A stretch of DNA of 21,481 bases from Micractinium sp. NFX-FRZ (taxonomy: Eukaryota; Chlorophyta; Trebouxiophyceae; Chlorellales; Chlorellaceae): assembly GCA_029339195.1 (NCBI GenBank), contig JAPTJF010000682.1, forward strand, positions 1-21,481, given 5' to 3'. Made by a program: the position numbers and the translations under genes. Shown in pieces: positions 9,136 through 21,481 of the stretch (within the stretch, counting starts at the first letter, position 1; every line of letters starts with the position of its first letter). Under the pieces are notes generated by a model. The model saw only the letters and a program-made list of their open reading frames with translations, made no database searches and was not told the DNA's origin.

Positions 9136-9374
9136 GAGTGCCCCCTGCGTCATGGTGGGCCGATTAGGGACAGGGCTCAGCAGGCTGCCACGTGGACAGG
9201 GGCGTTTGCAGAGTTGCCGCTCCTTGATGAGTTGCCCTCCCAGCCGATCCAACAGTTGCACTGTACAGCTGCTGTCGCACTCGTCCCTCCTGTGCCGGCT
9301 CAGCAACGCCCCTGCGCCTTGGGTTCCTCGTTGCCTGCCTTGGACGGCAGCCGTGCCCCGCACCAGAACCGCCC
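9136..9374. promoter_or_regulatory. Probable promoter of the sorbitol dehydrogenase gene
   Basis: This is the single-copy spacer between the duplicated flank and the dehydrogenase start. It must hold the promoter and 5' UTR, but no TATA box or other named element is clear. Confidence 0.35.
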
Positions 9375-12300
9375 ATGCCCAAGATCACAGCAGCTGTGCT
9401 GCACGGCATCGATGACCTGCGCCTGCAGCCCTGGGAGCTCCCAGGTGCCTGCCTCACCCGCCCGCCCGCCGCACGCCGCCACCACCACCACCACAGACCG
9501 GGCAGCGCTGCTGCTGCTGCTGGTGGCCGCTGCCTGCACGCTCATTCCACGCTTTGCACTCTGCCGCTGGGGTCTGCAGATGAGCCTCCTGAGGGTCATG
9601 TGCGCATCCGTGTGGCAAACGTGGGCATCTGCGGCTCAGACGTGCACTACTGGAAGCGTGTGAGTGCCGAGGGGGCAGCAAGTGGGAAGCCGAGCAGGCA
9701 CGGTGCAGCAAGCTGCTGGCTGGCTGGCCTGCCTCAATCCCTTGCCAGCGCTGCTCACCCCTGCTGCCGCGCCCTCCATTGAGACCCCGGCGGGCCAGTT
9801 CTCTTGTTTTCTTTTGGGCTGTGACAGAATGAACCCCATGGGGAGCCAAAAATTGGAGTGGGGTCGTTCGTTGCCCGCATCTCAAAGTCCAGTTTGTTTG
9901 GCCCGCCCTACTTGTGCTGCCACTCGTGTTGTGCAGCATTGCCACGTGACCCATTGCCTGCACCTCTTGTTGTCTTGCTCTGCAGGGCCGCATCGGCCAC
10001 TTTGTGCTTGACGCACCCATGGTGATTGGACATGAAGCGGCGGGCACAGGTGAGCTGAACAGCGGGTTGGGGGCAGGCGGTACATCCCTCCAGTGCTCAC
10101 AGCTGTTCGGGCTGGGTGCAGCTTGTCAGGCTGGGTGGCGGCATGTGTCTGGCAACCTACAGTGACCGAACAGCAAAGATCTCCAGCTGCCCTGCAGAAG
10201 AGCAGAGGGATGAGTGTTCGTAGCGACCTGCATGCCACTCGGCTGCCTGACCGTCAGAATGCAACACTTGCCAGCGCCAGCGTAGCCGCCGCAGAGGCAG
10301 TAGGCCCTTCAGCGGTCACCTGGAACGCCAGCTCAGCTGCCGCCCTGTGACCCTGTGACCCAACTGCTCCGCAGTGGAGGCGGTGGGCAGCGGCGTCGCC
10401 TCGCTGCACCCCGGCGACCGAGTGGCCATGGAGCCAGGGGTACCCACCTGCTGCTCACACCCCGCCTACAGGTGCGCCCCGCCCCGCCTGCCGCCATGCC
10501 ACTTGCAGCAGGCAACCTTTTCATAGGTTTACATAACCGGATGCAGCGCTGGTATGGCAGGCTGTTGGCATGCGTGCGACAGCGCTCTGCATGGGCGTGG
10601 ACCTGCCTCTGCACACGGGCGCCACCCCTCTCACCTGGGTGCTGCTCCTCCCGCTGCCGCGTGCTGCAACTGCAGACAGGGCCGCTACAACCTGGCACCC
10701 ATCAGCTTCATGGCAACCCCGCCCGTGCACGGCTGCCTGTGTGAGGTGCGGCGGCGGCACGCGCCAGGAAGCAGCAAGGGTGCCACAGCAGCAAAGCAGC
10801 ACGTGGCAGGCACCAGCGAGTCTCGTGGAGGAGTTACTGGGTATGTGTGCCCCCGGGGGGAGTGCGTGGCATCTGCCTGCATGCCGAAAAAAGGGTGCCT
10901 TGACACAACAGCATGTCCCACCTTTCAACTGGCTGCCCTTTGCCCCGGCGCCTGCCCCCCACAGCGTGTGGACCACCCAGCAGAGTGGTGCTACCGGCTG
11001 CCGCCGCACGTGAGCCTGGAGGAAGGCGCCATGTGCGAGCCGCTGTCTGGTGAGCAGGGCAGCTTAAAGCTTGACCCTCCAGGCTCTACAAGGCCAATGT
11101 GCATAAGGCGGGTGGGGAGGTGGTGGGCGAGCTGGCAGCTCGTTTAGAGCATGACATGGCCCTGACTATTGTTGAAGTGGTGGTGGCTGCACCACCCGAC
11201 ACGCTGGTACTCTCATGCCCCCCGTGCTTGCAGTGGGGGTGCATGCGTGCCGGCGGGGCGGCGTGCAGCCGGGGAAGCGGGTGGCTATCTTGGGGGCGGG
11301 CCCCATTGGTGAGCGTCCATTCTTTAACCCATCAGTCATGTTGAAGCTGGGCAGGCATCTTTGGACATGCAGGGTACCCATATGCCTCTGTGCTTCGTGG
11401 GCTTAATAGCAAGCAGAGAGTCGTGGGCGGCAGCCTTCCCACCGGGGAACGTCGGCACTGAATTGACCCCCAGCGCTCCCACTGCAGCCAGCATTCCCAA
11501 TGCAGCCAGGCGGCATCAAGCTTCTGCCTGCTGGCTCTAACCCGCAACCCACATCTGCACCCTTGCCACTCTGCCCCAACCCCCGCGCTCTGCACCCCTG
11601 CTCCCTGCACCACCGCCAGCAGGCTTGGTGACGCTGCTGGCTGCCAAGGCCTTTGGTGCCGACTGTGTTGCCATCACCGACTTGAAGCAGCACAACCTGG
11701 AGCTGGCCAAGCAGGCAAGCCCCTCTGTCGTGTTGTTTCTGTGTTTGGGCTGGCTTGGTCCTCCTGCTTGCAACAACACAGGGAGCAGGAGCACCTCAAA
11801 TTGGAGGTGGCCCAGCAGGCAAGCTGACGCTGAATCCTCTTCTTCTGAGATGTGAGCAACTTAGGTATGGGTCAAACAAGTCAGCTCCAGCGCGTGTGCT
11901 GCCAGGGGGCGGAGGAGGTTAGCAAGGCAGGAGGCCTCAAGAAGCGTAGCAAGGCGCTAGCAATGGACAGTAGCCAGACATCACCCAGCACCCCAGCCTT
12001 GCCGTGCCTAATGTGCACTCTGTCTGGCTGCAGCTGGGCGCTGATGCGGCGCTGCAGGCGTCGGTGCTTGCGCAGCCCGCCGATGCGGCAGCGGCGCTGC
12101 GGGAGGCGGCGGACGCACCCGAGGGCTTTAAGGTCGTGATTGACTGTGCAGGCTTTGAGAGCACGATGCAGGTGAGGCGGCGAGGGCAGGAACAGCAGCA
12201 AATAAGTATGCAGCAGCAACAGCAGCAACGGTGGCAGCACAGAACAAGAAGCGTGCAACAGCAGCAGCCCCTGAAGCTGCGGGGCCACCGGAAGGCGGCA

Positions 12301-13251
12301 GCAGTGTGTGCACTGGCCAAACACACCTGCCTACACACCATCCAGCTCCCTTCTGCACCAGCCCCCCTTTGTCCTGCCCCCACCCTGCGGCCCAGGTGGC
12401 ACTGGCGGCCTGCGCAAGCGGCGGCACGATCGTGCTGGTGGGCATGGGGCAGGATGCGATGACGCTGCCGCTCACCGAGGCCTGCATCCGAGAGGTGTCC
12501 ATTGTGGGCAGCTTCCGCTACTGCAACACGGTGAGTGCGAGTGCTTGCTAATGGACAGGCCTTGCTGTCGCAACAACATGAGCGGCATCAGCGAGCGGCA
12601 GGACAGGCGGAGCCCGCAGCTGCACCAAAGCTTGCAAGCGGCAGCAGGTGGGCCTGGGCGTCTGCCAACCGGGCGGCCGCATGATGTTATGCCTTTCGGC
12701 ATCCCACCCTGCCAAATTCGCGCCCTGCACTCCCGCACCCGCACTGCAGTACCCGCTGTGCATCAGCCTGCTGGCCTCTGGCCGGGTGGACGTGAAGCCT
12801 CTCATCACCCACAGGTGTGTGCCGTCATGCTTTCGCACCCGTCGAAAAGGGCAGTTCCACGCGCGATGAACCGGGTCCTGAGAGGTTGGCGAGGCCGGTG
12901 GGTGCTTGCCTGCGTGCCGGCTCACGTGCTCGCTGCCAGGGTGCCTGCCTGCCTCCCTCCACAACTTCACAGCAATCAACCCAGGTGGTGCTGCTCGGGG
13001 GACGGCAACCCTTGCACCGATCCTTGTGGCTGCTGTATGCACTCATGTACTCTCGGTGTGCTGAAACACTCAGAAGCTGGCTGCTGCTCTGTGCCAGTGC
13101 TCTCGCCACTCTGGTGCTCAGAATCAGCTGCTGCCTGCCCCCCTGGCCCTCCAGGTTTGGGTTCAGCCCCGAGGAGGTGCAGCGCGGCTTTGAGGCCGCC
13201 CACCTGGCAGACCAGACGGGGGCGGTCAAGGTCATGTTCACCCTGTCCTGA
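9375..13251 (+). CDS. Sorbitol dehydrogenase (zinc medium-chain alcohol dehydrogenase)
   Basis: NAD-dependent oxidation of sorbitol or a related polyol to the ketose, probably cytosolic. Twelve exons: 9375-9444, 9580-9659, 9986-10049, 10375-10471, 10676-10745, 10965-11049, 11234-11308, 11623-11714, 12034-12171, 12396-12530, 12750-12814, 13155-13251. They give 355 residues, the family length. Catalytic zinc ligands fit C41 (GICGSDVHY), H66 and E67 (GHEAAG) and the E152 position ([13 protein letters not shown]). The Rossmann motif is G176-A-G-P-I-G181, with D200 after the second strand favouring NAD. The structural-zinc cysteines of plant homologues are not kept ([17 protein letters not shown]), as in animal enzymes. 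The ending [16 protein letters not shown] is also typical. Intron 8 starts with GC. Idonate or xylitol dehydrogenase is a possible alternative substrate class. TGTAA lies 103 bases past the stop. Confidence 0.94.
11715..11716 (+). other. Non-canonical GC 5' splice site (dehydrogenase intron 8)
   Basis: Exon 8 ends AAGCAG and is followed by GCAAGC, not GT. No in-frame GT nearby joins the conserved LGAD start of exon 9 in phase. GC-AG introns usually compensate with a strong CAG/GCAAG consensus, which is present. Confidence 0.8.
11786..11824 (+). repeat. Decayed copy of dehydrogenase exon 8 end with its GC donor
   Basis: CAG GAG CAC CTC AAA TTG then GAG GTG GCC CAG CAG then GCAAGC parallels the true end of exon 8 ([10 protein letters not shown] then GCAAGC). 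It reads [11 protein letters not shown], one codon longer and in frame, 104 bases downstream. The rare GC donor is copied too, which argues against chance. Confidence 0.75.
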
Positions 13252-13353
13252 GGGAGGAGGGAGGGAGGGAGCACGTGCATGCAAGCATGCTCTGTCCAGC
13301 CAGTTCCTCGTGGGCTGTGCTCCCAGATGGGAGCTTTGCCGGGTGGCGCCAAG

Positions 13354-13358
13354 TGTAA
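13354..13358 (+). terminator. TGTAA poly(A) signal of the dehydrogenase
   Basis: TGTAA within AAGTGTAAAC, 103 bases after the TGA stop at 13249-13251. Confidence 0.7.
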
Positions 13359-13512
13359 ACACACCTGTGACCCTTTGCATTGAGCCAGCAGCAGCAGGCG
13401 TGAGCGCGTGACTTGCCAGCTCGCTTCTTCGCTTGCAGGCGTAAAGGGCGGCGGGGGGGCCGGAGCTTTGGCCTGCATGCCTGCCTGCCTGCCTGTCGCA
13501 TATTTCTGGTTT

Positions 13513-13517
13513 TTACA
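13513..13517 (-). terminator. TGTAA poly(A) signal of PRP4 kinase
   Basis: TTACA on the plus strand gives TGTAA on the minus strand, 155 bases after the kinase stop codon. It is the nearest such signal downstream. Confidence 0.65.
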
Positions 13518-13671
13518 CACAAGCAACGGGGTGTGTGGAGAGCACGGGGAAAATTGAGCACAGCATGTTGAGCAGGGCGCAGGCAAGCAGGGAATGCAGC
13601 CGCAATTTGAGCCGCGAATGAGCAGGGGAGAGGAAACTGAGGTAGGATTGCAAACCAGCACTGCCTGCCGC

Positions 13672-20339
<6,668 letters not shown>

Positions 20340-21155
20340 GGAAACGGGCGGGGCCGGTTTCAGGCTTGGCCGCAGGGGGCCGCCCCAGCGGCACCAGGCA
20401 GGGCAGAGGGCTGTGAGGCTTCCTACCGAGCACCGCGAGTCACTCCGAGACCTGGATATGGGTCAGAAGGCCGTGTAAAGCGACGATGTGATGGCCCGAG
20501 TTGTGCTGGCGGCGACTTGGGCCCCAGCAGTACGGCGGGACGGGCGGGAGCCAGGCTGGCGGGCACTCTTGAAGGCGGCAGCAGAGCTAAAGTTGTGCTG
20601 GTCTGACGGCATCCCGGCACTTCCTTAGAAGCAGAAACGCACTGGCAGGAGCATGCAAGAACACAGGCAAGCAAAGGAAGGGCAGCAGCGGGCCGACCGA
20701 GTGTTGAGTCCGCGGCACCAGGGTACACAGCACGAGCGAGCAGCCAAAGCAGCGCAGATAGGCCAGAGCAGCACACAACAGACCATACGGGACAGAGACG
20801 ATAAATGACAACATGTAGAGCGCACCCGTCGTTCAGAGCCGCCCAGGAAGCACTGTGTCGACCACAAGCAGCTGTGCAGCCACCCTGGGCACCGCTTGAG
20901 CGAAACCCGAGCGGCGGCTTGTGCTTGCCTGGTGCACACCTACTGCGTGCGCCCATGCACTGCCCACTGTTCCTCCCGTCTTGCCCCGCATGCATTGCTT
21001 GCACACTCTGCGTTTTCTGCGCCCTGCCAAACAGCACCCATGAACCAGCCCCAGCAGGCAAATCTGCCACCCGCTGCCTGCCCACCGCAAAGTCCCCGCC
21101 TGGGGTCACGAGCTAACACCCGAAGCGTGTCCAGTTGACGCAACCGCTACAAACA
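20340..21155. other. PRP4 upstream region and spacer to H2B
   Basis: About 800 bases with no supported gene. The part next to 20340 should hold the PRP4 5' UTR and promoter. Long open frames on both strands here are compositional and show no conserved motif. Confidence 0.5.
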
Positions 21156-21339
21156 CAGCGAGACGCAGAGCAACTGCACCTGACGCGTGGGGGATGCACC
21201 CAACCCAACTCAAGGGGGGAGGCCACCGGGCGCTCGGTTTCGGCAAGCACACACACAGCAGCGCTGTCAGGCACCAAGCAGCTGCACCCAGCCAGCCAGC
21301 AGGCATACAGGCATGTGTTTGGTTTCCAGGAGCGGGGGT

Positions 21340-21355
21340 GGTGTTGAATAACACC
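21340..21355 (-). terminator. Histone mRNA 3' stem-loop (right H2B)
   Basis: The same 6-bp stem and ATTC loop as at the left copy, read on the minus strand, 55 bases after the stop. Its conservation in both arms supports function. Confidence 0.85.
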
Positions 21356-21410
21356 AGTTGGGTTGGGGGGGTTGAGTGGCGGGAGGGCTGGAGGTCGCCA
21401 GTCGCACCGC

Positions 21411-21481
21411 TCAGGCGGAGGTGAACTTGGTGACGGCCTTGGTGCCCTCGCTCACGGCGTGCTTGGCCAGCTCGCCGGGCA
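21411..21481 (-). CDS. Histone H2B, C-terminal end (partial)
   Basis: The minus strand encodes PGELAKHAVSEG, TKAVTKFTSA and a stop (TCA on plus at 21411-21413). This is the same C-terminal helix as the left copy, starting a few residues earlier. The gene runs in from the right edge, so both H2B genes point into the window. Confidence 0.97.
   Translation of the reverse strand, partial: PGELAKHAVSEGTKAVTKFTSA

Larger units (their letters stand above)
13252..13671. other. Convergent 3' region: dehydrogenase (+) and PRP4 (-)
   Basis: This 420-base spacer holds both 3' UTRs. It has GGGA-rich repeats just after the dehydrogenase stop, a small GCATGC/GCATGC palindrome near 13278 and a CCTG run near 13480. 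The two TGTAA signals face each other about 155 bases apart. No other gene. Confidence 0.65.
21156..21481 (-). repeat. Right arm of H2B 3'-end inverted repeat
   Basis: Reverse-complement partner of 1-324. It contains the H2B tail, the stem-loop and the same flank, and ends at the block identical to 294-324. It differs in the middle by substitutions and several short indels. Confidence 0.9.

Noticed and set aside
10590..10640. Echo of dehydrogenase exon 4 end
   Set aside because: Two overlapping weak alignments at different offsets (about 155 and 187) cannot be told from GC-rich background.
20423..21109. 228-codon minus-strand frame upstream of PRP4
   Set aside because: No motif, no splice logic and composition-driven; it lies where the PRP4 promoter must be.

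Overview
The window looks like nuclear DNA of a GC-rich green alga, most likely a trebouxiophyte close to Chlorella or Micractinium. The basis is intron-dense genes with GT-AG introns (one GC-AG), very high third-position GC, TGTAA-type poly(A) signals, histone H2B genes ending in a 3' stem-loop instead of a poly(A) signal, and a MYND-finger fragment of a kind I associate with Chlorella. The species call is inference.

Layout, left to right: the 3' end of an H2B gene (+, 1-62) with its stem-loop; a disrupted MYND zinc-finger fragment (-, about 607-1049); isopropylmalate isomerase small subunit (-, 7 exons, 4207 to 1787); ribosomal protein eL21 (+, 6 exons, 4822-7127), divergent from it across a 614-base gap; an unrecognised 196-residue protein (+, 3 exons, 7747-8769); sorbitol dehydrogenase (+, 12 exons, 9375-13251); the spliceosomal kinase PRP4 (-, 15 exons, 20339 to 13672), convergent with the dehydrogenase; and the 3' end of a second H2B gene (-, 21481 to 21411). 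I rebuilt the exons by hand; all junctions keep frame and give proteins of 220, 164, 196, 355 and 954 residues. The genes are unrelated housekeeping functions (leucine synthesis, translation, polyol metabolism, splicing, chromatin), not an operon or pathway cluster.

The most unusual signal is in the introns. In three unrelated genes, a decayed copy of the end of the preceding exon together with its 5' splice site lies about 80-120 bases downstream of the real donor. The clearest cases are PRP4 exons 9, 11 and 13, isopropylmalate isomerase exons 4 and 6, and dehydrogenase exon 8; weaker ones follow several other exons. The PRP4 exon 11 copy differs from the true exon mainly at synonymous sites, so it may once have been, or may still be, a usable exon.

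Other duplications: the two H2B 3' ends form an inverted repeat of about 325 bp bounding the window; the 3' flank of eL21 recurs after the unknown gene, where part of it is read as protein; a 59-bp direct repeat lies in eL21 intron 4; and 17-bp direct repeats flank a short AT-rich insert in a PRP4 intron.
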